A stretch of 64,000 nt of DNA from Embleya sp049739465 (lineage in GTDB: Bacteria; Actinomycetota; Actinomycetes; Streptomycetales; Streptomycetaceae), in assembly GCF_049739465.1 (NCBI RefSeq), contig NZ_JBMHHY010000021.1:1-64000 (forward strand), given 5' to 3'. Both the position numbers and the translations under genes were made by a program. Below are positions 16,760 through 25,306 of this stretch, piece by piece (the stretch's first letter is position 1; each line of letters opens with the position of its first letter). The notes beneath the pieces are model-generated. The model was not told the origin of the DNA, did no database searches, and saw nothing but the letters and a program-made list of their open reading frames with translations.

Positions 16760-17659
16760 TCAGCCCAGCGTCGCGCGGTCCTGCGGCTCGGCCCACTGCT
16801 CGGCGGTCGGGGCCGCCGGCAGTTCGGGGCCGCGCCGCAGTCGGTTCTCCGCCAGGACCCCCAGTTCGGTGGTCTCGCGGAACTCCGGCCGGGTATACAG
16901 ATCCCGCGCGTACGCCCACAGGTTCGGGTAGTCCACCAGGGTCCGCCCGTCCTCGGTGAGCGCCGCCCGGTAGGTCTCCGGGAAACGCACCAGCTTCACC
17001 CAGAACCGGATGTCCGAGATGGTCAGCCGATCCCCGAACAGGTAGCGCTTGTCCGCCAGATGCGCGTCGGAGCGCTCCAGCGTGTTGATCGTCTCGCCCT
17101 CCTCCGACGTCCACAGTCCGCCCTTGCGCGCGGCGGTCGCGAAGTCGGTGTCGGTGATGTCGATCGCCTCGCGCAGGTCCTCCGGATACAGGTCCGCGGC
17201 CTGCTCGCCGACCAGGCCGACGAAGGCCGTGGCCAGGTTGTTCGGGATCGTGTTGTACGCGTTCGCCACGATCCGGCTCGTCGCCCGGTCCCACAGGGTC
17301 GGTACCGAGATGTGCCCCGCGTAACCCGGCGCCGTCGCCTCGTACGCCTCGCGCAGCAGGGTGAACCCGTTTACCGGGTCCGGCCCGAACCGCTCCCGGA
17401 ACGCCCACCCCCGCGCGTCACGTTCCTCGTCCACGTACGACGCCCCGACGATCCCGGTGAGACCGCGCGCATGTCGCACGATCGCCGCGATGTGCGCCCA
17501 CGGGCAGCCGTGCGACAGATACAGGTGGTAACGCCCGGCCTCCTCGGGGAAATCGGGATCGCCGATCCGGCCGACGAACGGGTAATCCGGGTTCGTGACC
17601 GCGTACGGACCGTACGTGTCGACGTCCACGGGGCTCGCGTATCCGAGTTGCGTGGTCAC
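16760..17659 (-). CDS. Ecm4/YqjG-type glutathione S-transferase (glutathionyl-hydroquinone reductase family)
   Basis: The product is 299 residues. The N-terminal thioredoxin-like half carries SHGCPWAHI with C52 as the catalytic cysteine of the Ecm4/Xi class; the C-terminal half is an all-helical GST domain (GETINTLERSDAHLADKRYL onward). Family members reduce glutathionyl- or mycothiol-type conjugates of quinones. The start is a GTG that overlaps the TGA of the FAD-protein gene by four bases (GTGA), with GGAGC upstream, so the pair is translationally coupled. It is the distal gene of a unit led by a Cys-rich leader peptide. A second Ecm4-type gene lies at 23912-24856. Confidence 0.88.
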   Translation of the reverse strand: MTTQLGYASPVDVDTYGPYAVTNPDYPFVGRIGDPDFPEEAGRYHLYLSHGCPWAHIAAIVRHARGLTGIVGASYVDEERDARGWAFRERFGPDPVNGFTLLREAYEATAPGYAGHISVPTLWDRATSRIVANAYNTIPNNLATAFVGLVGEQAADLYPEDLREAIDITDTDFATAARKGGLWTSEEGETINTLERSDAHLADKRYLFGDRLTISDIRFWVKLVRFPETYRAALTEDGRTLVDYPNLWAYARDLYTRPEFRETTELGVLAENRLRRGPELPAAPTAEQWAEPQDRATLG

Positions 17660-19698
17660 TGGGTGGCTCCTGTCACGAGTGTCGCGTGGGTCGAACGTGG
17701 CGCGTGTGTCGTGCGTGCCGCGTGTGGCACGACTTCCGGCCGATCGGCAGCCCGATCGGCGGCGGGTCCGATGTCCCGCAAATGATCCAATACGCCCCGA
17801 ACCAGCGCGTCGTTGACGCGGAACGACGGCGCGTCGAAGCGGGGCCGGGAGAACCCCGCGCTCCCGGCACCACCCGACACGCCGTGCCCCACCGCGAACC
17901 GGGCGGGATGCGCGTCGCCCCGCACGTCGACCAATCGCCGGTCGCCGGCCCGGGTGTACAGCCGACCCGCCGAGTCCGGGGACGCGTCGCCGCGCGCGGC
18001 CAACCGGCGCAGCAGCGCGTCCCGGGTGCGGTTGAGCGACGGCTCGGGCAACCGCGCCTCCACCAGCGCCCGAGCGCGTATTCGCACCCCCGGCAGGGTC
18101 GGACTGGTCGCCCGCCACCCGCCCGCCGCCTCGTCGGCCTCGATCGCCACGTCCTCGCCGACGAAGCGGACCACCCCGGCCCGGGCCAACGCCAACATCT
18201 CCGCCAGCCTCGGCCCCGGCGGACCACTGGCCAGATAGCTGAAGAAGCCGTGCAGGCGCGGCAGATCCGGCACGGTATGACCCGCGTCCTGGAGCCGCAG
18301 GACCACCCCGTACACGCTGAGCAACGCGTATATCACGGCCAGATCCTGGCTGTACGCGGCATCGTGACGGCGCCTCAGATCCGCCTCCAGGTGCGCGTGC
18401 ATCCATTCCTGAAACTCCTGAAACTCCTGGATGCCCTGGAGGCCCTGGAGGCCCTGCAGCTCCTTGAACCCCTGACCTCCCTGAAGTCCCTGCTCGGCCT
18501 CCCTGTCGGCGAACTCCCGCCCCCACACCGGTCGATCGAGCCGGGCCAGATCGAACCGGTCGGCCGGATCCGGCACCGCCCGGGCGACCAACTCGCTTAC
18601 CTCGCCCGGATCGGCCGCCGCCGCGAACGCCGGGTCGAACTCGGCCCAGTCCATCGTGGTGCGCTCGCGATGCGCGGTGAACAACCGGTGATAGTGCGCG
18701 CCCGCCAACTCCTTGCCGAGCAACGGCCGGATGTCCGCCGCTTCCCGGGCCGCCTCGACCGTGAAGTAGCGGGGGAGCGGCGGGCGTTCGCCGGTCCAGG
18801 CATAACCGGTCTTGGATCGGTACGGCACTCCGCGCCGCGAGGCGGCCAGGAGCAACGGCTCGCGCCCCGACGCCCGATAGCGCAGTACACCCGCCGAATC
18901 CCGCTCGAACGTGCCACCCCGGCCATGGCTGAGCCGCACCATCAGGTCGACGAACGCCAACCCGATGCCGCGCACCAACACCGGCTCGCCCGGGCGCAAC
19001 GCGTCCAGGTCCAGGTCGGCGGTGTACCCGGTGGGAAGGTACGCCAGCCCGTGTCGGCGCGCGAACCGGATCTGCTCGCGCTCCTCCGGCGTCGGCTCGG
19101 CGTCCAGATGGCCCTGGGCCAGGATCACCGCGTCCACCTGGAGCGGCGCCCGACGCCCGGCCAACTGCACCCGCTGCCGCCGCGGCCCGTCGGTGACGTC
19201 CACGACCGTGGTCTGATGCACGATCACCCGCACGTTCGCCGGCGCCCGCGCCACCGCGGCCCGAAAGAACCAGGACAGGTAGGCGCTCAGCAACGGCCTG
19301 GTCGGGAACGAGGTGGGTCCGCACGCGGCCAACTCGTCGGCGAACGGCTCCAGTTCGGCCGAACCCCGACCCGCGCGCAACTCCTCGGCGCGGGCCGCCG
19401 CCCACTCGGCAAGCGAGGGCCCCGGTCGGATCGGTCCCTCGATCGTGGACACCTCGTCGGTGAACAGGGTGATGTCGGCGGCCAACGAGTTCGCCCACAA
19501 CAGCGGCGACTGGGCCCGCCGCCACACCCGGCCCGCACCCGGCGGGTAGGGGTCGACGACGTGCACGTGCAACGGACGGTCACCGAGCAGCTCGGGGACG
19601 TTGGCCAACAGGCGTTCGAGGACGGACGTACCGCCTGGACCGGCGCCGACGATGCAGACGGCGACGGGGCGGAGGTGGCCGGACGGATGGTCGGGCAT
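17656..19698 (-). CDS. FAD/NAD(P)-binding protein (PF13454-like)
   Basis: The product is 680 residues. The N-terminal Rossmann fold is clear (VAVCIVGAGPGGTSVLERLL), and WANSLAADITLFTDE and LVRGIGLAFVDLMVRL are typical of the FAD-NAD(P)-binding family related to ornithine hydroxylases and HpnW-like proteins. It is probably a flavin oxidoreductase; the substrate is unknown. At about residues 403-431 a low-complexity insert made of repeated LQG and FQE units interrupts the protein. It is coupled to the Ecm4-type GST and preceded by the minus-strand Cys-rich leader peptide at 19952-20035, so it is likely part of sulfur metabolism. Confidence 0.78.
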   Translation of the reverse strand: MPDHPSGHLRPVAVCIVGAGPGGTSVLERLLANVPELLGDRPLHVHVVDPYPPGAGRVWRRAQSPLLWANSLAADITLFTDEVSTIEGPIRPGPSLAEWAAARAEELRAGRGSAELEPFADELAACGPTSFPTRPLLSAYLSWFFRAAVARAPANVRVIVHQTTVVDVTDGPRRQRVQLAGRRAPLQVDAVILAQGHLDAEPTPEEREQIRFARRHGLAYLPTGYTADLDLDALRPGEPVLVRGIGLAFVDLMVRLSHGRGGTFERDSAGVLRYRASGREPLLLAASRRGVPYRSKTGYAWTGERPPLPRYFTVEAAREAADIRPLLGKELAGAHYHRLFTAHRERTTMDWAEFDPAFAAAADPGEVSELVARAVPDPADRFDLARLDRPVWGREFADREAEQGLQGGQGFKELQGLQGLQGIQEFQEFQEWMHAHLEADLRRRHDAAYSQDLAVIYALLSVYGVVLRLQDAGHTVPDLPRLHGFFSYLASGPPGPRLAEMLALARAGVVRFVGEDVAIEADEAAGGWRATSPTLPGVRIRARALVEARLPEPSLNRTRDALLRRLAARGDASPDSAGRLYTRAGDRRLVDVRGDAHPARFAVGHGVSGGAGSAGFSRPRFDAPSFRVNDALVRGVLDHLRDIGPAADRAADRPEVVPHAARTTHAPRSTHATLVTGATQ

Positions 19699-19951
19699 GG
19701 CTCTCCCCTCGTGGGGATACTGCGGGAGTGCGCGAACCGGCCCGCCGGCGCCCGGATATCGGGACACCATGCGAGAGCGATTCGACGGATGGAAAGGGCC
19801 TTGCGCCACAAGGCCGGGTGCGCAACCCGAGCGGAAGCTCGGGATTCCTCGGCTCGGGATCCTCAGTTCGGGATCCCCGGCTCGGGATTCCTCGGGGTGG
19901 CTCAGGATTCCTCTGGGTGGACAACGAACACCGAGGAGCGCGGCGGCGAGA

Positions 19952-20035
19952 TCAGCCGCAGGTACGACACAGCCCGCCGGCCACACGACACAGGTCGATG
20001 GGGCGGCACGACACGAGGAAGAGGTCGGGGCTCAC
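19952..20035 (-). CDS. putative Cys-rich leader peptide of the FAD protein/GST operon
   Basis: This is a 27-codon ORF from a GTG, ending 253 bases before the FAD-protein ATG. The C-terminal part reads SCRPIDLCRVAGGLCRTCG. It fits the actinobacterial leader-peptide pattern R-x-(H/P)-(I/V)-D-(L/F)-x-R-V followed by cysteines, and has four Cys in 18 residues. I infer ribosome stalling at Cys codons as a cysteine sensor, as proposed for Cys-rich leader peptides. No strong ribosome-binding site is visible, so the exact start is uncertain. Confidence 0.55.
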   Translation of the reverse strand: MSPDLFLVSCRPIDLCRVAGGLCRTCG

Positions 20036-20182
20036 GACGTCGACGCTACGGAGCAGCCTGACGAATTGTCAACGTCGAACCTTCCCGGTCGCCTTCGAGC
20101 AATTGACCGAGCGCGGCCCGGCGGGTTAAGTTCCGGAACATCTCGCCGTGGCGTTCCGTCACGGCCCAGCGAGGGGATCCCG

Positions 20183-20299
20183 GTGGCGCACTACGCGCGA
20201 CACAGCGACGGGGCGGCCGTGTCCGCCGCCGGTTGGCTGCTGTCCGCCCGCCTCCACATCGACCTCGGGCGCGTCACCAGCGCCGCCTGTTGTAGCTGA
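20183..20299 (+). CDS. putative Cys leader peptide of the SsuE/LLM operon
   Basis: This is a 38-codon ORF from a GTG with AGGGGA eight bases upstream (an internal GTG at 20219 would give 26 codons). It ends ARLHIDLGRVTSAACCS, with two adjacent Cys codons (TGT TGT) two codons before the stop. The R-L-H-I-D-L-G-R-V core matches the leader-peptide group found upstream of sulfur-assimilation genes in actinobacteria. The FMN reductase starts 414 bases downstream, and the intervening sequence could hold an attenuator. It is divergent from the minus-strand leader 148 bases away. Confidence 0.65.
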   Translation: MAHYARHSDGAAVSAAGWLLSARLHIDLGRVTSAACCS

Positions 20300-20713
20300 C
20301 CGCAGTACGCGGGCGCGGCCCGCGTCGCGCCGTCGGCGCCGTCCCACTCGGGACCCACCCACACCGTCCGGCCGCCACGCCGCGCGTCACGGCCTCCGGG
20401 TAGGCGCATCCCACCCCACCCGAGTCCGGACCCGGACCCGGATGCGGACGCGGAACCGGACGCGGACCCGGACGCAGGTGGGACGAATCACCCTTCCACC
20501 GGCCGACAACCGCCGCTCCCGACCTCCGCCGAGATCGCTCCGGCGGTGACCCGGACCACGCCCGCGCCACCACCGGACCGGCGCCGGTACCGCACCGGCC
20601 AGAGCCCGGCCAGACCCCGGGAAACCCCCCGGGGCAACCCCGGCACCACCCCGGCACCACCCCGGCACAACCCCAGAACCACCCCAGAACCACCCCCGAA
20701 CCGAGGTAATCCC
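20300..20713 (+). promoter_or_regulatory. long repetitive leader between leader peptide and FMN reductase
   Basis: No gene is seen in these 414 bases. At 20412-20490 a hexamer close to cggacc is repeated about ten times, and at 20630-20700 a 12-13 bp unit close to ccccggcaccac is repeated about six times. The composition is C-rich and low in structure on the top strand. It would be the 5' leader that couples the Cys peptide to the operon; whether it holds a terminator is not clear by eye. Confidence 0.45.
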
Positions 20714-21247
20714 ATGGCAACCGTCCTGACCATATGGGGCAGCCCCTCCGCGACCTCGCGCACCGGCGTCGTGGCCCGTCACCTCGCCGCCCGGCTGACC
20801 GCCGACGGACACGACGTGTCCACCCTCGCGGTGCGCGACCTGCCCGCCCGGGCGCTGCTGCACGCCGACTTCGCCGACCCCGAACTGCGCGCCGCACTGG
20901 CCCGGGTGGCCGAGGCCGACGCGCTGGTGATCGCCAGCCCGGTGTACAAGGCGGCCTACAGCGGCGTACTCAAGACATTCCTGGACGTGCTCCCGCAGTT
21001 CGCGCTGCGTGGCAAGGAGATCCTGCCGGTGCTCACCGGCGGCACCCCCGCACACGTACTCGCCCTCGACTACGCGCTGCGCCCGGTGCTCACCTCGCTC
21101 GGCGCCGACCATGTCGCCCAGGGCTGGTTCGTGCACGAGCGGTACGTCGACGCGGACGGTGCGATCGAGGCCGAGGGCGTGGCGCCGCTGGAAGAACTCG
21201 CCGACGCGTTCTCCGCCCGGTTGCGCCGCCCGGCCGCCGTGGCCTGA
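20714..21247 (+). CDS. NAD(P)H-dependent FMN reductase (SsuE-like)
   Basis: The product is 177 residues of the flavodoxin-like SsuE family. GSPSATSRTGVVARHLAARL is the FMN phosphate loop, and SPVYKAAYSGVLKTFLD is the family signature with the extra-residue helix of SsuE. It would supply FMNH2 to the two LLM monooxygenases encoded immediately downstream, as SsuE does for SsuD in alkanesulfonate desulfurisation. The operon is led by the Cys leader peptide at 20183-20299, which supports a sulfur-starvation role. Confidence 0.88.
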   Translation: MATVLTIWGSPSATSRTGVVARHLAARLTADGHDVSTLAVRDLPARALLHADFADPELRAALARVAEADALVIASPVYKAAYSGVLKTFLDVLPQFALRGKEILPVLTGGTPAHVLALDYALRPVLTSLGADHVAQGWFVHERYVDADGAIEAEGVAPLEELADAFSARLRRPAAVA

Positions 21248-21342
21248 CCAGGGCCACCGGCCCCAGGCGCCCCGGCGCCCCGAACCGCGGCCCGACCCGG
21301 TACCGATCCGCCGGACCGGCCCCGCACCCCAAGGGAGTTCGC

Positions 21343-22500
21343 ATGACCACCGGCCACCTCCACCTCGGTGTCGCGCTCGACGGCGCGGGCCGCCACCCCG
21401 CCGCGTGGCGTTCGCCGCACGCCCGCCCCGCCGAGCTGTTCGAGCCGGGCTACTGGGTCGAGCTGGCGCGGACCGCCGAGGCCGGGCTGCTCGACTTCAT
21501 ACGACTGGACGATTCGCTCGGACCACCCTCCGTACGGATCCCGGGTCGACTCGACGCGGTCTCGGTGGCCGCACGGGTGGCCCCCGCGACCGCGTCGATC
21601 GGCCTGATCCCGGCCGCGACCACCACGCATACCGAGCCGTTCCACGTGTCCACCGCGATCGCCACCCTCGACTACGTCGGGCGCGGCCGCGCGGGCTGGT
21701 GGCCCAAGCCGTCCCGAACCGCCGCCGAGGCCCGCCACTTCGGCCGCAAACCCGTCGCCCCGGCCGGCGAACTGGCGGACGAACAAGCCGAGTTCGTCGA
21801 CGTGGTGAGCCGCCTGTGGGACAGCTGGGAGGACGACGCGGTGATCCGCGACGTGGCCACGAGCCGCTTCCTGGACCGGGAGAAGCTGCACTACGTCGAC
21901 TTCGAGGGCACCTACTTCGACGTCCGCGGCCCCTCCATCACCCCGCGCCCCCCGCAGGGCCGCCCGGTGATCGGGATCACCGTGGACGGCCCCGACACGC
22001 TGGAGATCGCCGCACGGTTCGCCGACGTGCTCTTCATCGACGCATCCGGCCCGGACGAGGCCCGCCGACTGCGCGAGCGGGCGCACACGATCGCCGAGGG
22101 CAACGACCGCGACCCGGGCGAACTGCGCGTACTCGCCGACATCACCGTGCACCTGGCCGACAGCGAGGCGCAGGCGCGCCGCGAACGCACCGCCCTCGAC
22201 GCCCGCTCGGACGTCCCGGTGGCCGGCGGACTCAGCTTCACCGGCACCGCGGCGGCCCTCGCGGACCGACTCGCCGGCTGGTACACCGGCGGCGCCGTCG
22301 ACGGCTTCACGCTGCTCCCCGGCGTGCTGCCGTACGACCTGGACCACGTGGTCGAGGACCTGATCCCGATCCTGCGCGCACACGGCCACACCCGCGACGC
22401 GTACACCGCCGACACGCTGCGCGGACACCTGGGCCTGCCGCTGCCCGCCAACCGCTACGCCCGGATCCGAGGAGGGATCACCGATGCCCGAGTCTCGTAA
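21343..22500 (+). CDS. LLM-class flavin-dependent monooxygenase
   Basis: The product is 385 residues with an AAGGGAG ribosome-binding site before the ATG. It is a bacterial-luciferase-like TIM barrel of the NtaA/SnaA/DszA group (DYVGRGRAGWWPKPSRTAAE, WDSWEDDAVI, YFDVRGPSITPRPPQGRPVI are typical stretches). With FMNH2 from the SsuE-like reductase it would oxygenate a C-S or C-N bond in an organosulfur compound. The motif usually reading GWN in this family is GWW here. It overlaps the next LLM gene by 17 bases. Confidence 0.87.
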   Translation: MTTGHLHLGVALDGAGRHPAAWRSPHARPAELFEPGYWVELARTAEAGLLDFIRLDDSLGPPSVRIPGRLDAVSVAARVAPATASIGLIPAATTTHTEPFHVSTAIATLDYVGRGRAGWWPKPSRTAAEARHFGRKPVAPAGELADEQAEFVDVVSRLWDSWEDDAVIRDVATSRFLDREKLHYVDFEGTYFDVRGPSITPRPPQGRPVIGITVDGPDTLEIAARFADVLFIDASGPDEARRLRERAHTIAEGNDRDPGELRVLADITVHLADSEAQARRERTALDARSDVPVAGGLSFTGTAAALADRLAGWYTGGAVDGFTLLPGVLPYDLDHVVEDLIPILRAHGHTRDAYTADTLRGHLGLPLPANRYARIRGGITDARVS

Positions 22501-23872
22501 TGCCGCGCACCGCACGCGCATCCACCTCGCCGCGCACTTCCCCGGCGTCAACAGCGCCACCATCTGGAGCGACCCGCGCTCGGGCAGCCAGATCGACTTC
22601 GCCTCGTTCGAATACCTGGCCCGCACCGCCGAACGCGGCAGGTTCGACTTCTTCTTCCTGGCCGAGGGCCAACGGCTGCGCGAACACCAGGGCCGGATCT
22701 TCGAGTTGGACGTGGCCGGCCGCCCGGACGCGCTCACCGTCCTGGCCGCACTGGCCGCGGTCACCGACCGACTCGGACTGGCCGCGACCGCCACCGCCAC
22801 CTACAACGAACCCTACGAACTGGCCCGCCGAATCGCCTCGTTGGACCACCTGAGCACCGGTCGGGCGGGGTGGAACGTGGTCACCTCGCCGGACGCCTGG
22901 ACCGGCGAGAACTTCCGCCGGGGTGGCTTCCTGCCGCGCGAGGAACGCTACGAACGGGCCATCGAGTTCGTCGAGGCGGCCCGCACCCTGTGGGACAGCT
23001 GGGCGCCGGACGCGCACGTCGCGGACCCCGAGGCCGGCGTGTTCGCCGCCCCGGAGGCCGGGCGATTCGACTATCACGGACGGCACTTCGCCATCGAGGG
23101 CCGATTCACCGTGCCGCGCAGCCGGCAACAGCGGCCGGTGCTGATCCAGGCGGGAGACTCCGAGGACGGGCGCGAGTTCGGCGCCGCGCATGCGGACGTG
23201 ATCTTCTCCCGGCACGGCGAGTACGACCCGGGCCGGGCGTTCTACGCGGACATGAAGGGCCGCGCGGCCCGGCACGGCCGTTCCCCGGACGAGCTGAAGA
23301 TCCTGCCCGCGGTAACCGCGGTGCTCGGCGCCACCGCCGAGGAGGCCCGGGACAAGGCGGCCTGGATCCGCCGGCAGCAGGTCAGCCCGAAGAACGCGAT
23401 CCAGTTCGCCGAACAGGTCTGGGGCCGCGACCTGTCCGAACTCGACCCCGACGGCCCGCTGCCGGACTTCGACCCGGTCACCGACGGCGCCTCGATCAGC
23501 CGGGGCCGGGTCCGCCCCGGCGGCAACCCCCTTGAGGTGGCCCGCGCCTGGCGCGAACTCGCGGCGGCCAAGGGCGGGTTGAGCCTGCGCGAGGTGGTGA
23601 TCGAGGTGGCCGCGCACCAGACGTTCATCGGCACCGCGGCGCAGGTCGCCGAGCGGATGGAGGTACACGTACGCGACGGCGCGAGCGACGGCTTCATCCT
23701 GGTCCCACACCTGACCCCCACCGGCCTGGACGAGTTCGTCGACCAGGTGGTGCCGATCCTCCAGGAACGCGGCGTCTTCCGGACCGAATACGAGGGCACC
23801 ACGCTGCGCGAACACCTGAACCTGCCCGCGCCGCGTCCGGCCGCCGTACGACCCGCCGACGTCGCGGTGTGA
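22484..23872 (+). CDS. NtaA/DszA-type flavin monooxygenase
   Basis: The product is 462 residues and closer to the canonical NtaA/SnaA/DszA/SoxA family than its upstream neighbour: GRAGWNVVTSPD, ARNF-like ENFRRGGFLPREERYERA, ARTLWDSW and PVLIQAGDSEDGREF are all present. DszA opens dibenzothiophene sulfone and relatives oxidise other sulfur or nitrogen substrates with FMNH2 and O2. The ATG lies within the last codons of the upstream LLM gene, so the two are coupled. Context (leader peptide, SsuE-like gene, Ecm4-type GSTs) points to organosulfur use, but the substrate is unproven. Confidence 0.9.
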   Translation: MPESRNAAHRTRIHLAAHFPGVNSATIWSDPRSGSQIDFASFEYLARTAERGRFDFFFLAEGQRLREHQGRIFELDVAGRPDALTVLAALAAVTDRLGLAATATATYNEPYELARRIASLDHLSTGRAGWNVVTSPDAWTGENFRRGGFLPREERYERAIEFVEAARTLWDSWAPDAHVADPEAGVFAAPEAGRFDYHGRHFAIEGRFTVPRSRQQRPVLIQAGDSEDGREFGAAHADVIFSRHGEYDPGRAFYADMKGRAARHGRSPDELKILPAVTAVLGATAEEARDKAAWIRRQQVSPKNAIQFAEQVWGRDLSELDPDGPLPDFDPVTDGASISRGRVRPGGNPLEVARAWRELAAAKGGLSLREVVIEVAAHQTFIGTAAQVAERMEVHVRDGASDGFILVPHLTPTGLDEFVDQVVPILQERGVFRTEYEGTTLREHLNLPAPRPAAVRPADVAV

Positions 23873-23911
23873 ACCCGGCCGCGCACCCGGGCGCACACCG
23901 CCGCCGCGGGC

Positions 23912-24856
23912 TCAGCTCCAGTCGTTGAGCGCGATCGACACCCCCGAGGCCGCCGGACCACGACAGTGGCTCCGGTGGTTTCGGGCGATGTGGTCCAGAC
24001 GCAGGTTGTCGCGGAACGCCGGGATCAGGTTGAGCCGCCGGGCGTAGGACCACAGATGCGGATGTGCGGCCAGGCGATGTACGTCCACGGCGTCCAGGTG
24101 CCGCTTGTGTACCGCGTCCAGGTGCACCAGCGTGGTCCACAGCTGTACATCGGCCGCGGTCAGCGTGTCGCCCAGCAGGAACGGCCGGGCCGCGAGCCGC
24201 CGTTCGGCCACCGCCAGGGTGGCCAGCACGATCTCCATCGCCTCCGCGCGGCGCGGCCCGGCGGGCGCGCGCCCGGCGCGCTGCGCGGCGTCGGTGACGT
24301 CCTCCTCGAACAGCGTGTCGAGCGCGCACAGTTCCTCGCGCCGATCGGCGGGATACAACTCGTGCCCGCCGCCGAAGCCGGTGGCCAGATCGCGCAGGAT
24401 GTGCGGCGCGTGATTACTGACGATCCGTCCGCTCCAGCGGTCCCACAACACCGGTACGGTCACCGGCCCGTCGTAGTGGTACTCGGTGGCCTCGTACGCC
24501 TCGCGCAGGAACGCGAACCCGGCGATCGGGTCCAGGCCGTGGCCGTCCCCGTCACGAAACGCCCAGCCACGCCCGTCCCGGACCGGATCCACCAGCGAGG
24601 TGCCCATCACCCGGCCCAGGCCCGCCAGATCACGGGTGATGGCCACCCGCAACGAACGCGGGCAGGCCAGGCACAGGTAGAGGTGGTAGCGATTCGGCCC
24701 GGCCCGGAAGCCGGCGCCGATCCGGCCGCGAAAGCGCTGCATCGGCGGGCGAATGGTCTCCAGGCCCGGCAGCGGCGAGCCGGGGTGGCGGACGCGGTAG
24801 CGCCCGTGGGCGCGGAAGTCGATCGGTCCGGCGGCCCTGGGGGTGGTCATCGACAT
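23912..24856 (-). CDS. Ecm4-type glutathione S-transferase, variant active site
   Basis: The product is 314 residues, paralogous to 16760-17659 over its whole length (YHLYLCLACPRSLRVAI here against YHLYLSHGCPWAHIAAI there). The catalytic motif is CPR instead of CPW, with an additional cysteine three residues before (C62 and C65), so activity may differ. It is convergent with the LLM operon (39 bases between stops) and is preceded by its own Cys-rich leader peptide at 24955-25068. Confidence 0.85.
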   Translation of the reverse strand: MSMTTPRAAGPIDFRAHGRYRVRHPGSPLPGLETIRPPMQRFRGRIGAGFRAGPNRYHLYLCLACPRSLRVAITRDLAGLGRVMGTSLVDPVRDGRGWAFRDGDGHGLDPIAGFAFLREAYEATEYHYDGPVTVPVLWDRWSGRIVSNHAPHILRDLATGFGGGHELYPADRREELCALDTLFEEDVTDAAQRAGRAPAGPRRAEAMEIVLATLAVAERRLAARPFLLGDTLTAADVQLWTTLVHLDAVHKRHLDAVDVHRLAAHPHLWSYARRLNLIPAFRDNLRLDHIARNHRSHCRGPAASGVSIALNDWS

Positions 24857-24954
24857 ACGGGTCTCCCTCGCGCGGGTCGTGAGTGTGGCAACGGTCGAGG
24901 CGGCACGGCACGGCGTGGTCCGACCCGGATGCGGGCGGACCGGTGGCGTGGAAC

Positions 24955-25068
24955 TCAGACCGCGCGACAGCTCGCGCTGCACACGCGCAGGAAGTCGATG
25001 TGACGACGAATCAGCAGGTGGACGGCGATCAGGACCCGCGCCCTCGGCAATCCCGGGCGGGGGCCCAC
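24955..25068 (-). CDS. putative Cys-rich leader peptide of the second GST
   Basis: This is an open frame ending HLLIRRHIDFLRVCSASCRAV, which fits the R-R-H-I-D-F-x-R-V leader-peptide core with two cysteines just before the stop. Candidate starts are GTG at 25068 (37 codons) or TTG at 25050 (31 codons); neither has a strong ribosome-binding site. The stop lies 98 bases before the ATG of the second Ecm4-type GST. Confidence 0.6.
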   Translation of the reverse strand: MGPRPGLPRARVLIAVHLLIRRHIDFLRVCSASCRAV

Positions 25069-25201
25069 GTGACACACGCAGCCGTCCACGGCTCGAATTA
25101 TTCGCGCTACGCCCAGTCCCCGCAAGGGGTTCCGCCTCACTCGCCGGCCTGGCCGAATGGCTCGGCGCGCCCTCTGCGCCCGGCTGGCACACTCGCTCCG
25201 G

Positions 25202-25224
25202 GCCGTCCTCAAACGCCGGACGGG
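25202..25224 (-). repeat. interspersed CAGCCCGTCCGGCGTTTGAGGAC element
   Basis: A single copy, in minus orientation, of a 23-bp element that also occurs at 36414, 36489, 36564 and four times between 62884 and 63120. Here it sits 25 bases after the premature end of the truncated LLM gene. Confidence 0.8.
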
Positions 25225-25249
25225 CTGTTCGTCGCGCACCGAGCCAAAC

Positions 25250-25306
25250 TCAGCCCGGCCGGAACGGCTCGCCGTGGGTGGCCAGGGTGAACACCGCGAA
25301 CTTCAC
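25250..25306 (-). pseudogene. truncated 5' end of an LLM monooxygenase gene
   Basis: The GTG overlaps the stop of the ABC ATPase gene in a GTGA arrangement. The peptide, VKFAVFTLATHGEPFRPG then TGA, looks like the first strand of an LLM-class monooxygenase (M-K-F-x-V-F-T). Nothing further down continues the protein; the sequence runs into an interspersed repeat element. It is best read as the surviving start of a third LLM gene at the end of the importer operon. Confidence 0.5.
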
